Assembly: GCA_010093705.1 (NCBI GenBank)
Contig: MU006115.1
Location: forward strand, 150,678 to 214,677
Reading direction: 5' to 3'
Source: Patellaria atrata CBS 101060
Lineage: Eukaryota > Ascomycota > Dothideomycetes > Patellariales > Patellariaceae
Length of the DNA stretch: 64,000 nt
Each line of letters begins with the position of its first letter. Within the stretch, counting starts at the first letter, position 1. Both the position numbers and the translations under genes were made by a program. Below, in pieces: positions 1 through 11,518 of this stretch. The notes below the pieces were generated by a model. It was not told the origin of the DNA, searched no databases, and saw nothing but the letters and a program-made list of their open reading frames with translations.

Positions 1-417
1 CCCAAACCCGATTCCCTGCTGACACTCCCCCAATCCCCTATTGCATTTCCATTACGCTCACCGCCGTCACATGTCGCAGAACCACACTCCTTCCACGAAT
101 ACACAGTTTCAATTGCCAGTCTTGCAGACCGGCGTCCACTCGTTTGTCAACCCGCTTAGGCGTACATATATGCACCATCCATCGACTGGATTATTACTCT
201 GCCTTCAGCGAAGACCTCCACTCATTTGACAATTATTCCTACTCGGATTGCGGAATAATCTTGAAATCCGACCGTACACGTTCATTACCCGCACATCAAC
301 AAAGCAATCTTTAGGTCGCGTAAAGATCATAGACTGATACTGGAAACAATTTACGTGCGAAACATCAGCCTGCCGTTCCTGGTAGGCGGCCTCTATCCGC
401 TGTAGGGAATACGTGCA
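1..417. other. Upstream non-coding stretch
   Basis: No convincing gene is visible. A short open frame at 41-229 has no recognisable domain and is not supported by splice context. The stretch is most simply the 5' flank of the gene starting at 418. Confidence 0.4.
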
Positions 418-2318
418 ATGGAATATTCGTCCAAGCGGCGGAAAACATCTAGAATCGAAGGTCGCGCTCTGCTAGAGGAACTGAAGAACAGAGAAGGGAC
501 TGCGCAAGACAATGAGAAAATAGTGAAGGAGGAACAGTCAAGGGAGTCTGGTGGAGAAGCACTTTCACTCCGTGAAGTTAAAGAACGCACGACCATGGGT
601 TTTAAACATCGTCTTTTGCACCGGCGACAGGCCATCGATTTTCCGACTACGTTTCCGGATCTCTCAATCGCCACGTCGTCGAACACCGATATTCCCCAAC
701 CAACAGTCAGTCCATTAGGAACTTCAAGTTTCACTGGGAGGACGGTTTTTCCATCAGTCTCGGATGCCACTCAGATCACAGCCATCGCACCAGTGACGCC
801 GGATATCGTCCAAGCTACTCCTACCCCGCCTTCGATTTCCAATAATGCTCAAGGTACTCCTTCTTCTCCGGTCATTTCTGAGGTTGGTCAAGCTACTATC
901 GGTCCATTTGTGGCTACTGATATCTTCCAGGCCACCCTTCTTCCTACACCGGACGCAAACCCGACTTTTCCTCTTGTCGAAGTTGTTCCAACTGTACCAC
1001 CTGTGCCCCCATTCCCTACCGACCTTTTACCACCTGCCGTCCCTCAAGTCAGCTCTGTGTCTTTCCCCGTAGTGCCCACCGTACCTCCGTTTCCTTTTCC
1101 TGGAACCACGCTGGAACCCCCATCACCGTCACCTTCCCAGGTTATCTTCTCATCGCCTCCTCCGACGCCAACAACTCCTACAACAACCGATTCAGATTTA
1201 TCTGCTACCGGTCTGGTACTATCTACCCCGACTCGTTCTATCGGTAACGTCACTGTACAAGGTTAGTGCACTGGTGCTCTCAACTGTTAGAAAGTGCTAA
1301 TGGATTATGTAATTTAGGATTCTCAGCGCTCTTGTCAGCAAATACTAACCTAGGACCTTTTACCTCGGACGCGACGAACTCGGCAGCGTCCTCATCAGTA
1401 ACCGGTGGTTTCGCAAGTTTCCCAGCCCAGGCGTCGGAAACCTCTGGTAGTGCAAGCACGATGTCCCTTACTAGAACGTCCTCAAGAACCGTGACCTCCA
1501 GTACTCAGACAACCTCAAAGACTGGTTCGAGTTTAACAAGTTCATCAACTGGCGTGGTTGTTGTCGTTGGTGGCGGTCCAGGAAATACAGGAGGGGAAGC
1601 TCCTCCAGTAGATGCTGGAGAATCACTGCGTAGCAACGATGGTCATGCAACTACACCTACACCGGTCGTTGTAGGGAGCGTTATAGGAAGTCTCGCAGGT
1701 TTCGCGGCCCTTCTGGTATTAGCCCTGCTAATCTTACGATGGTACAAGAGGAAGAGACGTCGAGACATGCAACCTTTACCTCATGGAGAAGGTGAAGTTG
1801 CAGATCATGCTGCTCCCGGTCGAAGTGATACGGAGATGTCTGAGCGATATTTCTTGCCCGCAGCTGCAGCAGCTTTCTTTGGCAAATACCGAGGAAAGGA
1901 GACAGCTCCAGCTCCACCGCAAGAACCAAGTTTCCAACGCATCTCTGGTAGAAAGCTCCCTTCGGTGTTCAGCCCAGGCATGTCGAGTAATGATCCATTC
2001 GACGACAAGAATGCATTCGCAAGCTCTCCCACCCGGGACTCTTCCGGAATGTACACTGCCATACCTAACACAGGCAATGTTCCTCGTGCACAGTATGCCG
2101 CAACCGAGTCGGAGACCCTGATGCCCAGTCCAGCTCGCACTCCAGTTGTTCATTCGCCAGGCCCGCATGCGTCGTTTTTAGGAGGACGGGTGGAGAACTA
2201 TACACCGCCTCAGACTCCAGCACGTCCACCTCATCTGTCTGGCTTACCGGGTACTTTGGGCCGTAGTCTTCCATCCCAGGATGGAAGTCGGGGATCCAAG
2301 TTTACGGAAGATGTCTGA
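418..2318 (+). CDS. Ser/Thr/Pro-rich single-pass membrane protein
   Basis: Two exons, 418-1261 and 1318-2318, joined across a 56-nt GT-AG intron with a TGCTAAT branch site; the join keeps phase and gives about 614 residues. The first half is rich in Thr, Pro, Ser and Val, as in cell-surface sensor stalks. Around residue 410 there is a Gly-rich lead-in, then one hydrophobic segment (GSVIGSLAGFAALLVLALLI) followed at once by a basic stop-transfer stretch (KRKRRR). The remaining C-terminal tail is Pro/Ser-rich and probably cytosolic. No signal peptide is visible; the N terminus is charged, so an inner start at 595 (MGFKHRLL) is possible. The layout is like fungal Mid2/Wsc-type or glycophorin-like proteins, but no Cys-rich sensor domain is present, so function is unassigned. 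Confidence 0.7.
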
Positions 2319-2890
2319 TACGCCTGCTACGAACTGTCACCTCTGGTTTTCGAGGATCTTGATGTACTAATGTCTCTCTTTATCTATGGCCTGTTAAGAT
2401 TTGGTAAGGCCTTCAGGAGTTTCATTTTCCCTTTCTGACTGTATTGGTATTCTGCTTTGATTTTGGTCATACCCCGAGCGCCTCTGGGAATCTGCTGCGC
2501 ATTGTATTCCGGTCTCTTTCCTTTTCATTTGTCTCATCAGGGACGTTTCCTGCCATCAGCTCATGTCCATAATGCAATTTCGATTCTTGTAGATAGTATT
2601 TCGTTTGGGTGTTTGAGGTGGATAGAGCCACTCGAGAGAAGGAAGCAGCATGATCTCTTTCCTTAGCAGCATCTTCCTAGGTTCACTCGTAAAGCCGAAC
2701 CGGGTGGGATATAGCAGACGGAAAAAGATCTCTTGGGAAGGAATAGGGGAGGTTGGCCGGAGGGGGAGGGGGAGGGGGGAGGGGTCAAAAGCTAATCGCT
2801 TTTTGGGTTGGGATTGAGTAGCCGGTAAACGTCGAATGCAAATTAATGTGAAATTTCAAACAAATCCTTGAGCTCATAGTGACTTTTCTT

Positions 2891-2921
<31 letters not shown>

Positions 2922-3155
2922 AAAAAATTTTTGCAAGTGATAAATTGTGGTTAGATTGAATGAATATCAGGGGGGTTGTTGAGTTCTCGTCTTGGCTTTC
3001 GTGGATTTCGCATGTGAATTGAGCCAGCTTGTCCTGCATTTCTCGCACGTCACCGCTTTGGGAAATGGACACCATACACTCCACAATTTGAGAACCTTCG
3101 ACATATAGCTTCACCCAACTCTAAAATTAGGCCCTCAATTGCTTATGGGTTCAAA
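2319..3155. other. Intergenic with G-rich and T-rich tracts
   Basis: No gene is seen. There is a G-rich run near 2755-2785 (repeated GGGGGA units) and a long T tract at about 2885-2920 running into A/T-rich sequence. These are simple low-complexity tracts lying between two plus-strand genes. Confidence 0.4.
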
Positions 3156-6100
3156 ATGGACAAACTCAATAATCTCTCACCCGCGCATTGCATCCTCCTT
3201 GCCCTCCACCATACCCTCGAATCAAACATTGACGCTCTTCGAACTCTCATAGCTCTCAGACCTGATGCCTTCGGCCCTGAACACACCCTCAGACTCCTCC
3301 TTACATATCTTCCTGAGACCGTAGAGTCAGAACAATACGTATCCCTCGTCCAGGAGATTGCGATAGGTGTAAACGTCCAACCGTCGCAAAATAAGCTAAG
3401 AGACATCGAGCTCGCACCCATCCAAGACATCTCCTCCGCTCAAGCCAAAAGAAGAGTGAAAAAGCTACATCTCCTCCCACTCGCGCTGTCGAGTGAGCCC
3501 GTCGCTGTTCCTGCGCAGGACATCTTGACACATTACCTCATCCATCGCGCCCATCGCGTCGATGCGGAGACGGGTCTTCTGTCCCTTGTACCTGGTCTCG
3601 TGGCCCCGTTTGTGGATGGAAACCAAGTGCTCAGGACATGGTTTGTGGCGGACTTACTGCCTTTGTTGAGGTGGGGTTACGAGTACTACCCGGGAAGCTC
3701 TGGGGTTCCTGGTCTAGAAGCGTTTGAGCGGCTCGAGGGGGAGAGGGGGGTGGGCGCATTACTCGCAGCTGGACAGAGGGAAGGAAAGAGAGAGATTGCA
3801 CGCGATCTGAGGGGGTTGGTTGGGCCCTGGATGGTAGCGAAGGGAGAGAGGAGAAGACGAAAGGGGAAGAGGAGATTCTCGGTCGATGGGCGGGCGGAAG
3901 AATTACAAGATGAACGAACACGCGAAAAACACGGTTGGGAACATGTTTTCACATGGCTTGTCAAACTCGCTATCCAGGACTTCCCACTCGCGGCTGCCAC
4001 AGTCGAGGAATGGGACGGCCCTGGTGACGTCGATCTAGGCGGTTACGTGAAGCTTCACGACTACCTGAGCGAGGAAGAACAAAGAACCCTGGAGATGCGA
4101 TACGCGCAGGCTGTCCTAGCCATTCCGTACGCAGTCGAGGCGGATACACCAGAGACGATACATAATGCGCACGGCCTGCTGGTCCGTCTCGCGCGTCTAC
4201 TTGACTTCGATCCCCCACCCGACCTTGCAACGAGCATAGAACTCCTGCCCAAAATCGACTCGAAAACACTCTCGATCGAACATACATCCGGTCACACCAT
4301 GACGCCTACAGTTCTTCTCTCTCATGACCATCCTCTTACGAAACCTCGGTTGGAGACGTTCGCTCTGTTGCAGATGTTCGTGTATTCGGCTTATATGCTC
4401 GCAGAGCTAGGGCATAGTGTTTCTGTCGCGCATGTCGCGCAGATACGGTTTGGGGAAAGCGCGGAGGAGCAGATTAAGGTTGTAAGACGAATTCTTCTAG
4501 CGCTGGTGTCTGGAAAGAGACAGGACGAGGGTCAGTGGGCTCTGGTGAGGAGTCGGGTGCTGTGGTTGTGGGATTGGGGTTTGGAAGACACGACAGTAGG
4601 TGAGAGGAGTGCTGCAGGGGTATTTGGGAGGGTTAAGAGGACGGAGTTGGAGAAAGAGGTATTGAGGGCGTTTGTTGCGAGCGGAAGTAAGTGCTTTTTC
4701 TAATCTCAGGTTGTCCGATTTTTCATCCGGAGGTGTTTGCTTTGATGGAAGATACTGATGAAAACCGATTATAGCATACCCCCTCGTCGTCAAGGCCTAC
4801 ATCGACAACACAAACCGTAGCCTCCCTCCCGAAGCCGTCGAAGCTGTCATCGTTGATATCGCACTCTCCCACTACGATAACGCGAGCAATGGCAACAGAA
4901 CCCGAGGCGGAATGAGGAAGGCTTCGGAAGTGTATGTTTCGCCTTTCAATTTCCCATTTCCTTTCACCTCTCTCTCAAACCAAGGACCAGAAATATCTTC
5001 GTCAGAAGCATAATCAATTTTACTAACATCTATTTTTCTAGCATCGCAACTTTCCGTCCTCACCACCCCAACTCCCCCTCCTTCGCCCGTCTCGACGCCC
5101 TCCTCAAAGCCACCCACGCCCTATCTTTCTACTCTCTCACCCTCCAACACGGAGTTCCCTTCGCACCAGTCAATATCCGCGCCGCCGCCGATCCAGTCGG
5201 CCTAATCTCGAAAGTACTCGCCCAAAACCCACGTTCTTATACCAAGGTAGACGATCTAGTATTCATTGCGCGTAATCTCGTCGCTGCCGGACTACCCGCT
5301 GCGGATGAAGAAGATGAAGATGGGCAGAAGGGGGATGACGACAAAGAGATGAAGCGTAAACAGAAGAAGGCGGAGAAGAGAGTCATGGCCATGGCAGTCG
5401 AAGCAAGTCTGGCCGAAGAGGACTTCGAAACGGCGTATTCGTACGTCATGAATAAATTGGACGTCACTCCCGAACCGTCGTCCCACACATCCTTCAACTC
5501 GGACAAAGCGGACGAGTACTCCTACCGCGCCGCTTTCCTCGCGGGTCGTCATCCCCGCCCTCCCTTATCATCCTCAACTTCGTCCACCGCGAACCTCCTC
5601 CGTCCCCTGAATCAGCGCCTGGAACTCCTATCTCGCGCCCTCCTCCTCGCCCCCGCAGATATGTTAACAGAGATACTGCAAGTCTGGCGTAAATGCGAAG
5701 AAGAGATGCTCGCGCTCGAAGCGGCCGAGGAGAAAGAAGCGCTAGGCTGGGACGACAGAGGAGAAGGTAAGACGGCGGGCATGCCGGGCTCGTTCGCCTT
5801 CGGCGAAGAAGTCTCCGGGGGTCGCTGGCACGGCGTTCAGACCGGGAACAAGAGACCCGAGATTCGCGGCAGGTGGTGGGATGGCGGTGCTAACACCCTC
5901 ACATCCCCCACCGCTGCGAAACACCGCAGATCGTCAGACGACGAGACACCACTCAGTCTCTTCGACCTCGCGCGCGGGGTTACTAGCGGCTTGGGTCTCG
6001 GCCGCAGCGTCGGCAGTCTGAGGGACGTCGCGCGTCCGCTCTCTTCCTCTTCTTCGTCCTCTCAACCTAAACCTAAACCTCAAACTGACCCTAAGCGCGG

Positions 6101-6566
6101 ATCCAAACACGAACCCGACCTCTCCGCCTCGACGCTCACGCTCAAACCCCCCTCCACGCAGACGCTTCTCAAACAATCCTCCACCTCAACCCTACGGCCG
6201 GAAGCGAGACCGAAGCCGATAAACCCGACTACGAGACCGCAGCCGCCGGGGAGTCAGACGAGTGATTCGGAGGCTTTTGATGATGAAGGGGGGGAGGAGG
6301 GGGAAGGGTGGGATTGGGATGATGAGGGGACGCCTATGGGGGATACGGGGGATACGGGGGATATGGGGAGGATAGGGGGTAGGGGGGATATTGGGGGGTA
6401 TATGGAGGGTATGGGTAAAGGGGATAGGGGGGATACAGGGGAGAGAGTGAGGAGAAGAGATGTCGTCGCTTCGGCAGCTATGGAGGGCTTGGCTAAGGGG
6501 GTGGGTTGGGTGATCGGTCAGTCGCCCTTTTCCCCCTTCGCTTTCGATTTCGCCTCGATCTTTTAA
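3156..6566 (+). CDS. Sec39-domain protein (Dsl1/NRZ tethering complex subunit)
   Basis: Three exons (3156-4686, 4775-4931, 5042-6566) with GT-AG introns that keep phase, the second with a TACTAAC branch site; about 1070 residues. The N terminus is an alpha-helical repeat start (LLALHHTLESNIDALRTL ... LRLLLTYLPETVESEQYVSL), which I recognise as the fungal Sec39 family start. Sec39 works with Dsl1 and Tip20 at the ER to capture Golgi-derived COPI vesicles. Residues from about 600 contain an acidic/Lys-rich region (EEDEDGQKGDDDKEMKRKQKK). The C-terminal third is low complexity with an Asp/Gly repeat (GDTGDTGDMG). The length is larger than yeast Sec39 (about 700), as is usual in filamentous fungi. 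The start at 3156 lies directly before the conserved LSPAHCILLALHH stretch. Confidence 0.82.
6286..6445 (+). repeat. G-rich minisatellite-like tract inside the Sec39-like gene
   Basis: The coding strand carries many runs of four to six G separated by short GATA/GATAC spacers, encoding an acidic Gly/Asp-rich repeat. The units GGGGGATAC are repeated nearly exactly. The tract has the spacing expected of sequence able to form G-quadruplexes on the coding strand. Confidence 0.55.
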
Positions 6567-7341
6567 GTCTTTCTTTGTCATTTTTCTTTCCCTTACTCCC
6601 TCTCCCTTTCTTTCCCCCTTCCGTTCCGTTTCCCCTCTCGCCTCTCTTTCCGTCTCTCGTCTCCGTACCCCTTTTGCCGACTCTCGCGTTCAAGTCCTTC
6701 GCTAACCTTGGTTGTAGGCGTGAATCCCCAACGGGACCGAGATCGAGATCGAGAGTAAGCTCCCACCCACCCTGCGAACGAGAACTGGAAGCGGTGGGAC
6801 GGCGGAGAATGGGTGTTCGAAAGCCAAAGAATGAGGAGAAACCGTGCGGTGCCGCTACTACCGGCTTGGGGGTTCGCTGGGCGGATGGTGGGTTTGGGTC
6901 GGTGAATGGGAGCGTTTCGTGTACATATTCGAATTCACACAGTCATGTTCATGTTCATGTTCGTGTTCAAGTAGCGGAGATATAGTATCTGAAAGAGTTG
7001 GTGAATCAATCCTTATCCATATCTATTTCCATATCCAATTCCCTAAGACCTATACGTGAGAGCTATGAGGATAACGATGAGGCAGTGGACACACCAAACC
7101 ACAACCACACCATACCACACGAGACAAAACAGGACAGTGAGCACCCTATCCTGACTGAACCTTTTCAATAGAGCTGTACATACATCCTAGACGATCAGGA
7201 GTCCCCTCTTTCGGCGATGACCTACAGATCCTGAGTGTTTTCCCTTAAGGTAACCCCTTACCGTTTACCTTCATTGCCCTACTCTCTTTTCTCTCCCCTC
7301 TTCTCCCTTCCCGTCATGATCATGCAAACACCACCACACAC
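6567..7341. other. Intergenic, between convergent genes
   Basis: The open frames here look like C/T-rich low-complexity sequence and shadows, not genes. It lies between the ends of the Sec39-like gene and the minus-strand F-box gene and probably holds both 3' untranslated regions. Confidence 0.4.
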
Positions 7342-9451
7342 TCACTCCTCCCAAACCCCCTCAAACACAAACCCCTCTCCACGACTACTTCCCTCAACCG
7401 CATCACCCCCATCCACGACTTTCCCTCCTTCCTTCTCCCCTTCCTTCAACCCCAGTTTCTTCTCCCCATACAACCTCACATCAACATCAGTATCATAACT
7501 CCAAACAACAAGTTCACACCTCTCATCCCTCTCTCTAAAACAGACCAAGAAAAGCTCGTTCCCAAAGCAGAGACTATTCCCATACGACGCGATACTCTCA
7601 TCATCGCTTTCTTCCTCGTCATTATCTTCCTCAGTCGAAGAAGTCGAAGTCGAAGCGTCGTCGTCTTCCTCAACCCAATCCCCTTCGCTGGCGCTGGCGC
7701 TGGCGCTATTGGCGGCGTCGGAGCCGTGCGCGATGCCGAGGCTGACGAGGAGGGTGCGGTGGTTGGCGGGCGTGTGGCGCTCGTCGGAGATGAGGGGGAG
7801 CAACTTGGCCCGGTGCGGTTTCGGGTTGGGCGTGTAGTTCGAGATTGAGTTGTTAGTTTGCGCGCTACAAAAAAGTCAGCTCAGCATAACAAGGGGGTGA
7901 TATTCGTAAAGACCTACCCGAGCAGTGCTTTGTTAGCCAAAGTCCTGACACCGCGATGCGGCTCGTCGTAGATCTCGACGTCCTTCCAGAGGATGTCGCC
8001 GGGGTAGCCGGGGAGGCAGTCGTAGACCTTTGCGTCTGGGCCGGTGGGGCCGTCGTCGAAGGTGATCCAAGCCCGGGGACCTGTGGCGCCTGAGGCGTAC
8101 GGGCGAAGGCGGAAGACGTGGCGGCTTGAGAAGTTCTGCGAGACGAGGTGTTCGAGGCGGATCTCCGAGGATTGGAACATTGGGTTTGTGGGAGGACCGG
8201 GTCGGATGGGGTAGTCTAGCGGAGAGTCGATGTGCCACTTTTGGATGAGTTGGCCGGTGTATGAGTACTTGCGTCCTTGAACCCCGATTGCGCCTCTCAT
8301 GAATAGAACTGTGATTGTCTTGTGTTCTTCATTCACGGTGAGATCTTGTGGATATGGAACTAGACTAGGAGGGAGGTTAGTTCTGTATGGATTGAGGGAA
8401 ATCGCGCTATAACGTACGACTTTTCCCTTTCCGTCATTTTCGCTGTCACGTCCGGAGATTCTTTGTGTTGGATTACGAAGCTAGTCGATTTCTGCGTATC
8501 ATAGTTCCACACGAGGATAGTAGAATGGGTTTCATTCATGTGACGTTCGATGATCGCCGCGAGAGTCCTACCATCACCACTCAAAGCGCAAAGCGATGGG
8601 TTTGGAAGGCGTAGATGTCGCTTTTCGCGAGTGTTGAGATCGACGGCATAAACAAGACTGCGCCAGTCAGTAAGGGTAATTATAGGCCCAACTGTATTGA
8701 CGTACCCAGAATGAGTGTTGAAAGCAATGAGATCCTTGGTCAACAAGATCAAGCTCACTTGCTCTCTGGCTGCACCAACAACCGAGAATGCCTTTCCGGT
8801 TCGCAGGTTCATGACATATATAGTCTGGAATGCGAGACACCAGGCAACGTGATCATGAAAGAAGTCGAAAGTGCCAATTAGTTGAGGGTGGATGTCTAGA
8901 TGGTCTGGTAATCGAATCACAGTCTGTGAGCTGGGCTTCCCCAGTCGGAATCGTTGCATGTGCTCGAGCTTCAGACGTTGGATCTCATAGTTACTTCGAC
9001 CATATTCCGGCTTCTCGCCTTCAAGAGGTGGATCTGAGTTTGAGTACCATTTTGAGAGTGAAGACGCGCGTAGCTGTTCGGAGGAGAGAACCTCTCTCCA
9101 TTGTTTAGACACCTAAAAGGGATGAGAACTTGACATCAATCCAAGAATCAAAGTCTTCAGGGACTTACAACTTGATAGCGGAAAGGCGCTGTGGTATCAA
9201 GGTAGGAAAAGATACAAATAACCAATTCTAGAGGCAAGTTGCCCACAATATCAAAATCGAATTGGTTATCACATATCACATCTTTGACGTATCTCAGCTC
9301 CCAATTAGAGAGATCGCGCATGATACCTGTGAGTCTAATAGAATAAAATTAATAAAGTAGCTTTATAGGTGGAGACATTGTATGCTTCTTACGCTTCTGC
9401 TCTCTGTGGGCCTGGCTTGAGAGCCTTGAACTGTTCCGCAATATTCGACAT
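7342..9451 (-). CDS. F-box protein
   Basis: Five exons on the minus strand: 9451-9393, 9334-9169, 9112-8418, 8364-7918 and 7864-7342. All four introns are GT-AG, 53-58 nt, and keep phase, giving about 629 residues. An F-box lies near residues 50-85 (IVGNLPLELVICIFSYLDTT then VVSKQWREVLSS), placing the protein as a likely substrate adaptor of an SCF ubiquitin ligase through Skp1. The rest has a beta-rich, propeller-like look (repeated motifs such as VYAVDLNTREKRHLRL and TILVWNYDTQKS), which may be the substrate-binding part; it is not a clear WD40 series. A Ser/Glu/Asp-rich insert occupies residues about 515-560. The dead transposon lies about 230 nt upstream, so its promoter region may have been altered. 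Confidence 0.75.
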
Positions 9452-9681
9452 GGTGACCATATGCAAAAGGTTTGCAGTGTTGCTTTTCAAAGGAAGAATT
9501 CTGCAAGCGTGACTTGAAAGTGTTGCGTGCAAAAGATGTGAGGTGAGGATAGAAGACGTGGGTAGTTCCAGCTTAGGTTAGTTCTAGTTCTAGTGGTCCG
9601 TGCAAAGATCTACATCATCCATCGTCAAGCTACGGTACCCTGGTGCCTCGCCGTACCGCTTACTAACCCAGCGCCTATCAT

Positions 9682-9711
9682 CACCAGTGGTTGCCAAAAT
9701 TCGTGGCGCGC
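9682..9711 (+). repeat. Left terminal inverted repeat
   Basis: It reads CACCAGTGGTTGCCAAAATT and on into CGTGGCGCGCC. It matches the reverse complement of 11091-11121 with a few mismatches. Confidence 0.8.
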
Positions 9712-9758
9712 CAAGGAAACACCAAAATATCGTATTTTTGAACAAATAGCTAAATACA

Positions 9759-11003
9759 TCACCAATATGAAGACTTAATGGCTCTACCACCGGTTCTTCT
9801 GAGTAATCTACATCTATCAGGCATCTCTGACATACGTGCACGTATCTCTTCTATAGTAATCTTTTCCCACTCCTCCTGAAGTATCCTTTTAAGCTCCTCT
9901 GTCGTCTGCCACGGCCTTCTACGTACACGTTGCTTTAAAATGTTCCAACACGCCTCAATTGGATTTAGATCTGGAGATTGAGCTGGATGGGGTAAGTTTT
10001 TGATGTTGTGGTCGTGTTTTAACCTAGTAGCAAGACCATCTTTGCGTGTGCCGTGGCTTGAGTCGTTGCCTTCAACTAGGAGCCACTCATGATCTGAATC
10101 TGGGTGCTTTTGCCTCAAATCTTCGATAGCCTGGATGTATACTGGTAGGATATTCTTAACATAGTACTTTTAAGTCATTGAATTGCCCTTAGGCTTGACT
10201 TCTTGCTCGTGAGGCTGTAGAGCTGATCACTCAGCTAAACGCTGGTTCCACTTCTCGTCTGATTCATATTTCGATCTCCGTGGCCGTCGTGGAGCTTGAG
10301 GCCGTTGAGTATACTCCTCCTCGTCGTTATAGAAGATCAGTTTCTCGCATTTTCTATACCAATTGACCCAGCCAGCGAAGTGGACTTTATTACCCTGCTT
10401 AGAGCCTCTCTCCTGAATATTCTTAGGCTCGTAACGCGTGCCCTCCTCTCGTAGTACTAGCTCTTGACACTGATCTCCAGGATCAAAGTGTGCCTCGTCT
10501 GTAAATACACAACTAGCCCAGAAATCTTCTACCTTTTTACCCTTATGCTCTTCACCAAAATTCGCGCGTTTATTCTTATTAGGTTGTGATATTTTCTTCG
10601 GAATATACGCCTTTTTATAGAATTGGGCGTTACGAGTATACTTCTTAAGTGATCTTTGTAGTGTTCGTTTTGAAACGTCGAGTTTAAAGTATTCCATCTG
10701 AACCTCATACGGATGCTCGCGATAGGGGTTTTGAGATGGATCTATCAGCTTGGCGACGTCGGATTTTTCCAATTTTGGTACTCGGCCTAGACGAACAGAT
10801 AGCTTACGTGTCCGTCTGAAAGCTGGAGAGCCTAGGATATCACGTTGTTGCCGCCATCTACGTGCTGTCGTCTCAGGGACATTTTGCTCCCTGCAAAACT
10901 CCTTAAAGCTTTGACCTTCAGGGCGGTGGTCAAAAGCGTCGTAAAACCTCGATTTTTGAGGTGTATTATGTTCAGGCTGAACCACTGTACGTCTGGTCTT
11001 CAT
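9759..11003 (-). pseudogene. Tc1/mariner (DDE) transposase, two in-frame stops
   Basis: The frame starts at an ATG at 11003 and continues in a single frame to a stop at 9759. It is interrupted by TGA at about 10229-10227 and TAA near 10170. The N terminus has a helix-turn-helix region (FKEFCREQNVPETTARRWRQ). The catalytic core shows TDEAHF (first Asp) and SPDLNPIEACWNILK (third acidic residue). At the second catalytic site the sequence reads EGNDSSHG where this superfamily usually has a D-N-D-x-x-H pattern, so the catalytic Asp appears to be Gly. Both stops can be explained by single C-to-T or G-to-A changes (CAA to TAA; CGA or TGG to TGA). The element is therefore likely dead by more than one lesion. 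Confidence 0.8.
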
Positions 11004-11090
11004 TATAACTAATAATAACAATTATTGATGGAGATATGGTTGTTGTTATGATGGGGATGTTTTTTGAGTTTGTTGTTGGCCCTTGCGCCT

Positions 11091-11121
11091 AGCGCGCCAC
11101 GTATTTTGTCAACCACTAGTG
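11091..11121 (-). repeat. Right terminal inverted repeat
   Basis: On the minus strand it reads CACTAGTGGTTGACAAAATA and on into CGTGGCGCGCT. It pairs with the left repeat at 9682-9711. Confidence 0.8.
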
Positions 11122-11518
11122 CATGTCTTTTTTTTTTATTTGTGTATAACAAATCTCAGGGGTAGTACGGCATTCAATTAATATCATAGCTTGCCATTGT
11201 TTGGATCATGATACTCAATGAGCTCCTAATCATGTAGAATGTCTCCCTTGATCTACTCCAGCTACCGCTCCTAGATCACTATACGGAGACATACACCCAC
11301 CGTACAAACAATGTGTACCTAACAGTACTTTTGAGGAGGTTCATTTTCTCTATGTCAAATTATCGTACAGTAAATTCACTGCATACTTTTGTACCCTCTA
11401 AGACGTCGCACTGTTTGGTACTGTACGGAAAAGGTCAAATTGACCCATCCAACATCCCATTCAGGGGCAAAGCCCTTCTTTATAAATCTTTAATATCCGG
11501 CCCCTACTCATATTAATT
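11122..11518. other. Intergenic, T-rich
   Basis: No gene is seen. It holds a T tract at 11130-11140 next to the transposon end and several GTAC-containing palindromic words. It includes the 3' flank of the reductase gene. Confidence 0.4.

Larger units (their letters stand above)
9682..11121 (-). mobile_element. Tc1/mariner-like DNA transposon, inactivated
   Basis: A 1.44 kb element bounded by imperfect inverted repeats of about 30 bp and carrying one transposase frame broken by two stops. Both outer ends start with CAC[C/T]AGTGGTTG. The three bases CAT lie immediately outside both ends (9679-9681 and 11122-11124); this is not the TA duplication expected of Tc1/mariner, so the exact boundary or target duplication is uncertain. 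Base composition and codon use (many AAG/AGG, AT-rich) differ from the neighbouring F-box and reductase genes. Confidence 0.8.

Noticed and set aside
6506-6985. A 159-codon plus-strand frame after the Sec39-like gene
   Set aside because: It starts inside the last Sec39 exon in another frame and reads as Phe/Leu/Ser/Pro low-complexity sequence from a C/T-rich tract.
7235-7498. An 87-codon plus-strand frame
   Set aside because: It overlaps the last exon of the F-box gene antisense and is Ser/Pro/Thr low complexity.
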